Shown: positions 41,945-50,863 of the stretch, one piece after another
How the letters are laid out: each line of letters begins with the position of its first letter
Position numbering within the stretch: the first letter of the stretch is position 1
Assembly: GCA_025359125.1 (NCBI GenBank)
Contig: JANYHI010000083.1
Span: forward strand, 1 to 64,000
From: Cytophagales bacterium
GTDB taxonomy: Bacteria; Bacteroidota; Bacteroidia; Cytophagales; Cyclobacteriaceae
Length of the DNA stretch: 64,000 nt
Direction: 5' to 3'
Translations under genes and position numbers: made by a program
The notes under the pieces: model-generated
Told to the model about the DNA's origin: nothing
Databases searched by the model: none
The model's input: only the letters and a program-made list of their open reading frames with translations

Positions 41945-44900
41945 TTATCTCTTTTTAAATGGTATTGATACCTTATCGGGGATGCTAAACTTACCAAAAA
42001 AATCAATTAACTTCTTCAGCCATTCATTATAAAGAGAAATGTAAAATAATAAGCCCATCATCCAAATAATAAGCAGGTTAAACCAGAAAGTACTAACAGT
42101 GTTACCCAACAGATTTTTTTCAGGCACAAAGAAAGGTGCTCTGTAATCAAATAAATTCGTAGGCTTGGGCTCTTGAAAGATCGGGTTTATTTGTTGGATC
42201 AATTTTCCTTCATATTCAAGCAATCGATCTTTTGTATTTACATTTTTTACAAGGTCTGCTAAGCTCTCGTTGTAATAGTTATTCTTTTCATCGTTGATGT
42301 TATGGCCAGCCTTTTCATCAAATGCCATGCGCTTTTCAATCAGCAAAACATTTTCATTATAAATGGTTTGATAATGCTTTTTATAATCTTCGAAGTAGTT
42401 ATCGAGAATGCCACCCCTTATTTTACTATAATTCTCTGGCAAGAAATCTTTAGATAAGTCAACTTTTTCAAAACCTGGTTTGTACGGTTCGGCTTTTAAG
42501 CTAGTAATCAAAATATTGAGATTGTATGCCACTAATTTCTTGATGGAATCATTTTTGGATTCGAAATTTTGGAGGACAAATAGATTTCTTCTTTTAAGGT
42601 TATCGTACAGGTAAGCGGCTTTGAAATCTGCCTTGGCTTCTTCGCGTTCATATTTATAATACGTGGCCTCGTATTCATTCGATGTAAACTGATGCGTGGC
42701 CAAGGCTTCGTACGCCCAACGAGAAGCCATAAAGTCTGCCACTACCGGCACTTTTCCTTTTGTAGATATTAGATTATTTAACTTATCGAAATTGAATAGC
42801 AGCCCACTCAAAATCATTTGAGGGATTAACAATAGCGGAATCATTACGTAAACAGTAACTGCCGAATTAAAGGCAGATGAAATATTCAGCCCAAGAATGT
42901 TGGCAAAGCATGAAGTTGTAAAAAGAACAAACCAAAATGCAAATGTCATTCCGTGAATTTCAAGAATGAGATTTCCCAATAACACAAACGTGAATGTTTG
43001 AATGGCCGACATTAAAAATAGAATAGCCAGCTTAGAAAGCAGGTAGCTATTCCAACTTAAATTGAGGAATGATTCTCTCTTTAAAATTTTTCTGTCGCGA
43101 ATAATTTCTTCCGCGCTCACCGTTAATCCCATGAAGAGCGCAACGATTATCGACATCAATAAAAAAGCGGGAAAGTTATCATTGAATCTAAAAATGTATT
43201 CTTTTCCTCCTGGCGCACTTTTGTATTTAATGATGAAAGCAAGAATGGTAGCCAGCAAAGGAGCTTCCAATAAGTTGATGAGTAGATATTGCTTATTGCT
43301 GAGCTTAGAAAGAAAATCTCTTGTAGTGAAAACTGCAATTTGTTTTAGTTTCCCGGGAATATTTAATGTGCTAGGAGGTTCTTCTTTAACATCTTCAAGG
43401 CGATTAATTTTGAAGCGCTCTTTATACATCTCATGCCACTGCGGAGGAGTAACTTTTCTCTTACTGGTAGGCTGACCATATTCATCAACCACTTTTGCCT
43501 CAATAATATTAAAAATTTGTTCTGGGTTTACGTTACCACAGGTCTCGCATTGTCCGCGATTGCTATCAACCTGATGAGTTGCTTTCTTGAAATAAGTAAC
43601 GGCTTCCACAGGGCTACCATAGTAGGAGGGAAACCCGCCAGTATCCATGATTACCATCTTATCAAACATTTTGTAAATATCTGATGAAGGTTGATGGATA
43701 ACCACAAAAATTAATTTGCCTTTTAAGGATAATTCTTTTAGGAGGTCAATAACATTTTCTGAATCTCTGGATGAAAGACCTGATGTGGGTTCATCTAAGA
43801 AGAGAATTGCTGGCTCACGAATTAATTCTAGTGCTATATTTAATCTTTTGCGCTGCCCACCACTTATTTTTTTATCGAGTACACTTCCTACCGTTAAATC
43901 TTTGCGCTGATCCAGCCCCAGATTTTCTAGTGTGGCCATTACCCGCTCGTGCAGTTGTTGTTCTGAAAAATCTGCAAAGCAAAGTTTAGCGTTGTAATAT
44001 AAGTTTTGATAGACAGTAAGTTCTTCAATCAACAAATCATCTTGCGATACAAAACCAATTACGCCTTGAATTTTATCTTTTTGAGTGTTGATATCAAATC
44101 CATTAATCAGAATTTCGCCTTGCGATGGTTTCTCTAAACCAGCAAGCGTAAGTAGAAGAGTGGTTTTACCTGCTCCACTGGCACCCATAATTCCAATTAG
44201 TTTGCCAGGCCCTTCAGCAATGAACACATCGCGCAATCCTATCGCCCCATTCGGAAATTTAAACTCTTTAACATTGGCGTTGAATGATAACTTAGTTGTC
44301 TTAATCTCCTCATTGAAGTGGGCAACTAAATCGCTATAGTAGAGTGCATCACCAGCCTGAGTTTTAATAGTGCTTCCATGCGAGAAGAGGTAAACACGAT
44401 TGGGCTGAATGATGAATCCATTTAGGATATTGGCTTCTTCGCCTAAATATTTTGTGAAATACATTTCAACGCTACTCACCCTCATAAAAATAAGGTTGCC
44501 TGTTATATGGCCATGAGTATGTTTTTGAAGTTCTGTGGATTTCTGTTGAGAAGAATTGAGAATAAGAATGTCTTTAAAATTCAAGTCTTCAACTTTCTCT
44601 GACGTAATAAATGATTCAATGATTTTGTACTCTTCCTGACCGATATTAAAAACAGTAGAGACTGTATTGATAATTTCAATTCGTTGAGGTGTAAAATTTT
44701 TATCTGAACCAACCAGCTCTAATAATTTGATGAGAACTACTACTTTTTGCTTTTGAGTAAGGGTCTTATTTATTTTTTTACAGATACCGAGTGTCTTAAC
44801 AGAATCTTTTACGGAAGTGAGTTTATTTTTTTCATCTCCGGCACTTTGCTTATTGTATCCAGAAAACTCATCGTAAAGCTCTAAGTATTCTTTAATTGAA

Positions 44901-45025
44901 TCTTGATCTAATTCTGTTTGGAAGAAATTGATGACAAACTGGCGCTCATTGACTGTTACACCACCATCTTGTTTGGTGATAATAGCAAATAACTGCGTTA
45001 GCGCCTTTAGAATTTCTTCACTCAT
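41945..45025 (-). CDS. ABC-2 type transporter: TerB-like domain fused to ATPase and membrane domain
   Basis: 1026-residue half-transporter. Residues 1-150 are helical with a TerB-like pattern (LFAIITKQDGGVTVNERQFV, LLELVGSDKNFTPQRIEIIN); about 165-240 is an FHA-like strand region; 240-480 is the ATPase, with Walker A GASGAGKTT (281-289), signature SGGQ (388-391) and Walker B LFLDEP (408-413). A linker has ETCGNVNPEQIF with a CxxC. Membrane helices follow from about 590, with a long polar insert (about 800-965) before the last helix near 975-1000. ABCG-like layout; substrate unknown. The sensory TerB part is upstream of the ATPase. Confidence 0.88.
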   Translation of the reverse strand: MSEEILKALTQLFAIITKQDGGVTVNERQFVINFFQTELDQDSIKEYLELYDEFSGYNKQSAGDEKNKLTSVKDSVKTLGICKKINKTLTQKQKVVVLIKLLELVGSDKNFTPQRIEIINTVSTVFNIGQEEYKIIESFITSEKVEDLNFKDILILNSSQQKSTELQKHTHGHITGNLIFMRVSSVEMYFTKYLGEEANILNGFIIQPNRVYLFSHGSTIKTQAGDALYYSDLVAHFNEEIKTTKLSFNANVKEFKFPNGAIGLRDVFIAEGPGKLIGIMGASGAGKTTLLLTLAGLEKPSQGEILINGFDINTQKDKIQGVIGFVSQDDLLIEELTVYQNLYYNAKLCFADFSEQQLHERVMATLENLGLDQRKDLTVGSVLDKKISGGQRKRLNIALELIREPAILFLDEPTSGLSSRDSENVIDLLKELSLKGKLIFVVIHQPSSDIYKMFDKMVIMDTGGFPSYYGSPVEAVTYFKKATHQVDSNRGQCETCGNVNPEQIFNIIEAKVVDEYGQPTSKRKVTPPQWHEMYKERFKINRLEDVKEEPPSTLNIPGKLKQIAVFTTRDFLSKLSNKQYLLINLLEAPLLATILAFIIKYKSAPGGKEYIFRFNDNFPAFLLMSIIVALFMGLTVSAEEIIRDRKILKRESFLNLSWNSYLLSKLAILFLMSAIQTFTFVLLGNLILEIHGMTFAFWFVLFTTSCFANILGLNISSAFNSAVTVYVMIPLLLIPQMILSGLLFNFDKLNNLISTKGKVPVVADFMASRWAYEALATHQFTSNEYEATYYKYEREEAKADFKAAYLYDNLKRRNLFVLQNFESKNDSIKKLVAYNLNILITSLKAEPYKPGFEKVDLSKDFLPENYSKIRGGILDNYFEDYKKHYQTIYNENVLLIEKRMAFDEKAGHNINDEKNNYYNESLADLVKNVNTKDRLLEYEGKLIQQINPIFQEPKPTNLFDYRAPFFVPEKNLLGNTVSTFWFNLLIIWMMGLLFYISLYNEWLKKLIDFFGKFSIPDKVSIPFKKR

Positions 45026-45064
45026 TCTGCGAGAAGTTAATTGCTAATAACTGTTAACGGGTAA

Positions 45065-45427
45065 CTAGTAAGTTTTGAATTCGAACGGAATCTCTACCAA
45101 TTCAGAAAACTCTTGGCCTGCTTCTTCCATATCTTCATCATCATCATGAAAATACCAGATTACTTTCACGCCTTTGATTTCTTCGAGGGCAGAAAGCACG
45201 TCTAATATCAATTTAGAAGAAGCGGTGTTAAAATATTCTAGTTTAAAAGCAAATTCAGTGGCAGGATTAGCTGCTGTGGCATATGTGTTTATCCACTCAA
45301 TCACTGGCTTATAAAACTCAGCTGAGTCTTCTGGCAAAGAGCGGCCACTGATTTCAAAAATTCCATTCTTTTTGTCAAGTAAAATGGTGGGTGTATCTTC
45401 AGTTCCTTTAAGATTTAAGATTTCCAT
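45065..45427 (-). CDS. siaC: SiaC family (DUF1987) regulatory protein
   Basis: 120-residue anti-sigma-factor-antagonist-like protein of the DUF1987/SiaC family. Sequence core: GIFEISGRSLPEDSAEFYKP, then FKLEYFNTASSKLILDVL. Thr68 in YFNTASSK lies at the position of the threonine that is phosphorylated by SiaB in Pseudomonas aeruginosa SiaC. Unphosphorylated SiaC activates the cyclase SiaD there; here no cyclase is adjacent. Between siaB (24 bp) and the ABC transporter (39 bp). Confidence 0.85.
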   Translation of the reverse strand: MEILNLKGTEDTPTILLDKKNGIFEISGRSLPEDSAEFYKPVIEWINTYATAANPATEFAFKLEYFNTASSKLILDVLSALEEIKGVKVIWYFHDDDEDMEEAGQEFSELVEIPFEFKTY

Positions 45428-45451
45428 GATGGTTCAGTTTTATTTTATTAA

Positions 45452-46006
45452 TTATTCTTTTTCACGAGAGATATTTACTTTCAAGCAGAAAAAATCGTAC
45501 TCAGCGTCCATGCTGCTGAATGAGAATTCTAATTTCTCCCCCGATTTTCTGGCCATATCAACAAAGCCTAAACCGGCACCTCCCTTTTCAGAAATTTGCG
45601 TGTTCTTAATAATGTCTTTATACATTTCTTTGAGTCCCTCTTTGTCTTTGGAGTTCAGATCTTCTAGATTTTTAGTAAGCCCTGCAACTTTTGATTTAGG
45701 AATTGGATTGCCTGTCATTACGCAATAGCGTTTATCATCTTTGCTGATCATAAAGATGGCGCTTTTGCTTACGAGAGATCCAGCCTGTAATCCTTGTTCG
45801 CTGCTGTGCTTCACAATATTTTGTAATGCCTCAACCATTACGTTAAAAACCTTACGCTTAGTGCCTGAATCTTCGCCAGAAGAATCGAGGTTACGCTCGG
45901 CCATTGACAGAATAGATTTGGTAGTTTCTTGCGTGAAATCGCCATCGTATACCAAGATCAGTTTCTGGGACATCATGGTCCGGTGCAGTTCGTAGATATA
46001 ATTCAT
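45452..46006 (-). CDS. siaB: SiaB family protein kinase (DUF6272)
   Basis: 184-residue GHKL-type serine/threonine kinase of the SiaB family. N box FNVMVEALQNIVKHS at 54-68 (Glu59, Asn63) and ATP lid KGGAGLGFVDMARKSG at 141-156. It should phosphorylate the SiaC protein encoded next to it, opposite to the SiaA-like phosphatase. No sensor or membrane domain. It is 24 bp upstream of siaC, co-directional. Confidence 0.82.
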   Translation of the reverse strand: MNYIYELHRTMMSQKLILVYDGDFTQETTKSILSMAERNLDSSGEDSGTKRKVFNVMVEALQNIVKHSSEQGLQAGSLVSKSAIFMISKDDKRYCVMTGNPIPKSKVAGLTKNLEDLNSKDKEGLKEMYKDIIKNTQISEKGGAGLGFVDMARKSGEKLEFSFSSMDAEYDFFCLKVNISREKE

Positions 46007-46104
46007 TGCTTTATTGTTTGGGTTCCGAATTTATGAGTTTTAAGCTAAAGTATCCTATTAATTTGATGTGTAATTAGCAATTAAGAAACGATTCTTCAAA
46101 TGTT

Positions 46105-49100
46105 TTAGAGTTTAATACCGATTAATAATACGTCATCTGTCTGTTTGTGGTCTGCCTTCCAGCCTTCCCACTCGGCATCAAATACCTGCGCAGCTTCTAC
46201 CATTGGTTTGGTATGTACTCGTTCAATAATCTCTCTCGTTTTCTTAGGGCCAAACTTTCGTACCTCTGGGCCTCCGAACTGATCAGGGAAACCATCTGAG
46301 CTAAAGTAAAAGGAGTCTCCTTTGGCAAGCTCAAGGCGCGTTGTTGTGAAGTTGGTTTGGTTTTTAAAAATGCCACCACCAATCGGGAATTTATTTCCTT
46401 TCACCTCTTCCATCATCCCGCTCTTCATGATATACAAAGGTCGATGTGCTCCCGCATACTCAACTGTTTTAGTTTCTGTGTTGATGCGGCAAAGCGCAAT
46501 GTCCATTCCGTCTTTAGTGGCCGAATCTTCCTGATCTTGGCGAAGTGTTTGAGTTACGCCTTCATCTAATAAGTCAAGTATTTTTCCGGGCTCCGTAATC
46601 TTTCTGCTTCGAACAATATCATTCAATAAGAAGTATCCGATCAACGAAAGTAGAGCGCCTGGAACTCCGTGCCCAGTGCAGTCTACGGCAGCTATGAAAA
46701 TATCATTCTTAATTTGAACAAACCATGGAAAGTCTCCACTTACCACATCTCTGGGTTTGTATAAAATGAAGGAGTCCGGTAAAGCTTTGTTGATCAATCT
46801 TGTATTTGGAAGAATAGCATTTTGAATTCTTTTTGCGTAGTTGATGGAATCGTTGATCTTCTTATTCTTATTCTGAATTTCAAGTTCAATCTCTTTTCGC
46901 TCTGTAATATCATGAGAAACTACCAATACAGATTCAATGTTTTCCTGATCATCATATTCAGGAATTGCATTCACCTGCATTACTCGCTGTCCTAATTCAG
47001 AAGGGAAATCCATCTCTACCGAAACCTTATCATTCGTGTTATTTACTTGCTCCACAATAGATAGCCATTGATCTAAAATGATGGTATCCAAATCTGCTTC
47101 TTTGACTTTTTTATTGATGAAGCGCTCTGGTGATTTTCCGGTATAAGATTCAATAGTAGGGTTGATATAGGAAATAGAATCGTGCTCGAGACGGGTAATG
47201 ATATCTAGAGAGTTTTCAGATAACGCCTGCATCTTACTGCGCATCCGCTGCTCTTGCTCGGCCAATCTTCGTTCTGTAATATCGCGTGAGTTGAGAATAA
47301 ATCCATGAATGGCAGGATTGGACATGAAGTTAGTTCCTGTAGCTTCCAACCAGATGTAACGATCGTCTTTCGTTTTATACTCAAGCTGCACGGTCATTTT
47401 TTCATTAGGATGAGAGCGCAAGAAGTCAAATAATCCTTTTGCTACTTCCAGGCTATTAGGGTGTACACGATCTAAATCGCTTTGGCCTTGTAATTCTTTT
47501 TGGTTGTACCCTAAAATGGTTTCTACAGAAGGAGAGATGTATCTGATTTTGCCGTCTTCTTCATAAATGGTAATAACCTCAGAAGCGTTTTCCAGCAATA
47601 GCTGCATTCTGTTTTGTGTGCGGTTAACTTCTTCAATTTGCTCTTCTAACTTAATGTTTGAGCGTTGTAATTCTTCTTGTGTGGCACGCATCTCTTCCGC
47701 ATTTTGGCGCAACACTTCTTGTTTTTCGGTAAGTTCGGCACTCAATGCTTGAGATTCTCCCAATAGTTTACGAGTGCGTTCATTTACTTTTATGTTAAAG
47801 ATGGTACGCGCCAGAATCACACTTAGTTCTTGCACAAACTTTACTTGCGATGAGTCGAATTTTTTTAATCCTGCTAACTCTACAACTCCATAAACTTCTT
47901 CGTTAGTAATGAGTGGTACAATAAGTATGCAATTGGGCTTTTGGTCTCCTAAAATACCTGAGGTAAGTGTTACATATTCATCCGGTATTTCAGTCCTCAG
48001 AACATAATCTTTCTCGGCTGCCGCTTGCCCTACCAATCCTTCGGCAAACCGGAATGAATTCTTTAAGTATTTTTTTCGACTGTATGCAAAGCTAGCTCTC
48101 AATTCAATCAGCTTTACTTTATCATCATTTACCACATAAAATGCACCTTGCACAGCGTTTATTTTTTCGATGATGAATTGGATAATATCATCTCCAAGTC
48201 CATCGATAGTATCATGTAGCCTTAATATTTCAGCAACTTCTGCCACACCTCTCACAATCCAGTTGCGTTCTTTATCTCTGCGTTCGTTTTCAATCAGATT
48301 TTCGCGCATGTTCAACAGCGCTAACCCAAGCGTATCATTTTCGCTGGCAGGTTTATAGGCTGCATTAAATTTACCTTCGCCTACTAATCTTGCAAACTGC
48401 GCACTTCCTTTCAAGGTTTGAACTAACCCGTCAACCTTATTGGCCATCTGACCAAATTCATCGCTGCTGGTAGCTTCAACTTTGTCTGGTAAAATTCCAT
48501 TAGATACCATTTCTAATGTATCTCTCATGGTATGAAGCGGCTGAGTTAGGGAACGTGCAAAAAGAGACGCTGCTCCAAAGGCAATTAGGATGATGGCTAA
48601 TCCGCTAAACAGATAGATTCTTTTCAAATCGCTTCCCTGACTGTTAAGCTCATCAGTATCCATTTTAACAATTAATGCCCAAGGTGCTTGACTGATTTTT
48701 CTATAGGCAGCTATAACTTCTTTTTTTCTGTAGTCCTTGCCTGTGGCCAATCCATTTTTTCCCTCTAGAGCTAAATTAATTTCGTGTACTTCTTTGCTAT
48801 CCTTCTCAAAGAATTTTAAAAAAGCCCCGGGATCATTGCGGAGTGGACTTGCCAAGATTACTTTTTGAGTAGTTTGATCAATCAGTCCGATAAATGCCTC
48901 GCCCGTATTGCCCAAACCGATTGGATCTTCGAGCGATTTATAAATGGATGATAAGTTGATTGTGAAAATAATGATGTGGTTGTGAGCAGGTGCGCCTACA
49001 TAAACGAAATAGCTCTTATCTATTTTCTTAACTGTGCTGAAGTAAAGTTTGCTTGCTGCATTTGAGAGGAAGGCTCCATCGGGATCAGCAAAATGCCCCA

Positions 49101-49464
49101 TGGTTTTATTGGATGAGTTTGCTCGTATCTCAGCTTGTTGATTGATGATTGTTATCTCGTTTAACTTGAATTCATCTTTTATTTTAGAAAGACTTGCTGC
49201 TAGTGAATCGGGAGAATTAGTTAACAATTTTTTAAACTCATCTGAATTTTGAAAGAATGAAATTGTGGAGCCAATATGATTGAGATAGGAATTGATTTGC
49301 GCTGCTCGGTTGTCTGCAATCACAGACAGATTGACACCCAACTTTTCTTTTGCAGCATTTTCATTAATATGAAAAGTGAAGAGAGAAATAAGGAGTACTG
49401 TAACCAATGAAATGATTACAATTAACCCAGTAATCTTAGTGCTTATTTTTATATTCTTAAACAT
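46105..49464 (-). CDS. SiaA-like sensor phosphatase: Cache-HAMP-GAF-PAS-PAS-PP2C
   Basis: 1119-residue membrane protein. Helices at about 10-32 and 278-298 enclose a periplasmic Cache-type sensor; HAMP about 300-350; GAF about 405-560; coiled coil about 560-625; two PAS domains (625-745 and 750-865, each with ITERR or ITERK ends); SpoIIE/PP2C phosphatase from about 890, with metal sites Asp911 (SGDFPWF), Asp928 (DCTGHGVPGA) and the final TDDVLLIG at 1109-1116. Compared with P. aeruginosa SiaA (periplasmic sensor, HAMP, PP2C) it has added GAF and PAS inputs. It should dephosphorylate the adjacent SiaC. It starts the sia part of the operon. Confidence 0.85.
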   Translation of the reverse strand: MFKNIKISTKITGLIVIISLVTVLLISLFTFHINENAAKEKLGVNLSVIADNRAAQINSYLNHIGSTISFFQNSDEFKKLLTNSPDSLAASLSKIKDEFKLNEITIINQQAEIRANSSNKTMGHFADPDGAFLSNAASKLYFSTVKKIDKSYFVYVGAPAHNHIIIFTINLSSIYKSLEDPIGLGNTGEAFIGLIDQTTQKVILASPLRNDPGAFLKFFEKDSKEVHEINLALEGKNGLATGKDYRKKEVIAAYRKISQAPWALIVKMDTDELNSQGSDLKRIYLFSGLAIILIAFGAASLFARSLTQPLHTMRDTLEMVSNGILPDKVEATSSDEFGQMANKVDGLVQTLKGSAQFARLVGEGKFNAAYKPASENDTLGLALLNMRENLIENERRDKERNWIVRGVAEVAEILRLHDTIDGLGDDIIQFIIEKINAVQGAFYVVNDDKVKLIELRASFAYSRKKYLKNSFRFAEGLVGQAAAEKDYVLRTEIPDEYVTLTSGILGDQKPNCILIVPLITNEEVYGVVELAGLKKFDSSQVKFVQELSVILARTIFNIKVNERTRKLLGESQALSAELTEKQEVLRQNAEEMRATQEELQRSNIKLEEQIEEVNRTQNRMQLLLENASEVITIYEEDGKIRYISPSVETILGYNQKELQGQSDLDRVHPNSLEVAKGLFDFLRSHPNEKMTVQLEYKTKDDRYIWLEATGTNFMSNPAIHGFILNSRDITERRLAEQEQRMRSKMQALSENSLDIITRLEHDSISYINPTIESYTGKSPERFINKKVKEADLDTIILDQWLSIVEQVNNTNDKVSVEMDFPSELGQRVMQVNAIPEYDDQENIESVLVVSHDITERKEIELEIQNKNKKINDSINYAKRIQNAILPNTRLINKALPDSFILYKPRDVVSGDFPWFVQIKNDIFIAAVDCTGHGVPGALLSLIGYFLLNDIVRSRKITEPGKILDLLDEGVTQTLRQDQEDSATKDGMDIALCRINTETKTVEYAGAHRPLYIMKSGMMEEVKGNKFPIGGGIFKNQTNFTTTRLELAKGDSFYFSSDGFPDQFGGPEVRKFGPKKTREIIERVHTKPMVEAAQVFDAEWEGWKADHKQTDDVLLIGIKL

Positions 49465-49484
49465 GCTATTTCGGCATTATTTGT

Positions 49485-50258
49485 TTACATCTTTTCAATC
49501 AATATAACGGCTAATTCTTCTGCTTGCTTTCTGGTATTTTCACCGATAGGTGTGAAGGTTGCAATTTCGATTACACCTAAAACATTATTTTCTTTTTTGA
49601 TAGGAGCCACATACAAAAACTTAGGTGCGGCTGAACCTAATCCACTGACAATTGCATTGCTATAACCTTCGGGCAATTCATCTAAATAAATACTTTTGCC
49701 TGAAGCTGCAGCTTGACCTACCAAGCCTTCACCAAATTCAAATGTTATTTTTTCCGATTCGCCCAACAAGGCAAATGATGCTTTCATTTCTACCATTCTT
49801 TTAGAATTTGAAGTAGTCGCTTTATACAAAGCACCTTGCCCTGCATGTAGCAGGTCGCAAATAGAATTTAAACCTACTTTAGCAACTTCTCCTGCTTTGG
49901 CACTAGTAAGGCTTGTTAAGAAAGTTTGTTTATCTAATGTAATAGCAGCTGCATCTTGTTCACTTTTTTCATTAGCAGAGTCAATACTTTTTTCTTTAAA
50001 TACGATAATTTCTTTCTTTATGCGCTGCAATGCATTGATAGCCACTACCCCCAATGCGAAAGTGATAGCAAGTACAATAAACACTTTAGCGTATACGGCA
50101 GTAGCTAAACCCGATGAAGTCATGCCACCTTTAAATTCTAAATCATGCGGGAGTGTGAATAAAAAATAAATTGAGAGGGCGATGCCCACAAAGAAAAGTG
50201 CTGCAATTGCCAGGCTGCTTTTCTGAGGATCTTTAAATGATTGAATAAACCTTTCCAT
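49485..50258 (-). CDS. Membrane-anchored GAF domain protein
   Basis: 257 residues. Two hydrophobic helices at about 16-35 and 57-76 anchor the protein; a short coiled-coil linker follows; a GAF domain occupies about 108-257 (LNSICDLLHAGQGALYKATT, FEFGEGLVGQAAASGKSIYL). The GAF is close to the one in the SiaA-like protein, also with EGLVGQAAA, which suggests duplication inside the operon. Probably a sensor or scaffold. Starts at 50258, overlapping the cheB stop. Confidence 0.8.
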   Translation of the reverse strand: MERFIQSFKDPQKSSLAIAALFFVGIALSIYFLFTLPHDLEFKGGMTSSGLATAVYAKVFIVLAITFALGVVAINALQRIKKEIIVFKEKSIDSANEKSEQDAAAITLDKQTFLTSLTSAKAGEVAKVGLNSICDLLHAGQGALYKATTSNSKRMVEMKASFALLGESEKITFEFGEGLVGQAAASGKSIYLDELPEGYSNAIVSGLGSAAPKFLYVAPIKKENNVLGVIEIATFTPIGENTRKQAEELAVILIEKM

Positions 50259-50863
50259 TATTTATAGTGCTTATCAAGTTCTGTTAAAAATTCTACTATC
50301 TGATCGATTTTCATAACATGATCAATCTGGGTAAGCGAAAGTGCGGCCTTTGGCATGGTATCAATCATGCATTCTGTTGGTTCTTGAACGATCGTTAAGC
50401 CTCCCTTATCCTTAATGTGTTTCATGCCCAATCCACCGTCTCTATTGGCACCCGAAAGTAATATGCCGATTAGCTTATCGCGATACACATAAGCTGCTGT
50501 GCCCAGTGTAATATCAATTGCTGGGCGTGAGTTATTAATCATTTCTTCTGTTGACATGGCAAAATAGTTACCTAATTCTACTGACATGTGGTAGTTAGAA
50601 GGCGCCAAATAAACACCTCCTTTTTTAATTTGATCCTTATCATTTGGTTCTACCACTTGCGCAACACTCTTAATTGACAATGCTTCCACAAACCCGTTAC
50701 GCACATGCTTTAATCGATGCAAGCACATGATTATGGGAAGGTGAAAGGTTTTAGGTAACTGCGAGAGAATCCGGGTTATCCCCTGAAAACTTCCGGCCGA
50801 ACCACCGATCACTACTGCCTTGTAGCTATTATTTAAGTTATACTTGTCCATGGCAGTGTGCAC
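50258..50863 (-). CDS. cheB: CheB-type methylesterase without receiver domain
   Basis: 201-residue protein with the CheB catalytic domain only: Ser22 in GGSAGS, His49 in CLHRLK, Asp142 in SGANRDGG, the complete triad. The receiver domain and linker of standard CheB are absent, so phosphorylation control is not possible. Starts at GTG 50863 immediately after cheR stops, or at ATG 50851 (MDKYNLNNS). It would deamidate or demethylate glutamates on a receptor, but no chemoreceptor is encoded in the window. Confidence 0.85.
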   Translation of the reverse strand: MHTAMDKYNLNNSYKAVVIGGSAGSFQGITRILSQLPKTFHLPIIMCLHRLKHVRNGFVEALSIKSVAQVVEPNDKDQIKKGGVYLAPSNYHMSVELGNYFAMSTEEMINNSRPAIDITLGTAAYVYRDKLIGILLSGANRDGGLGMKHIKDKGGLTIVQEPTECMIDTMPKAALSLTQIDHVMKIDQIVEFLTELDKHYK

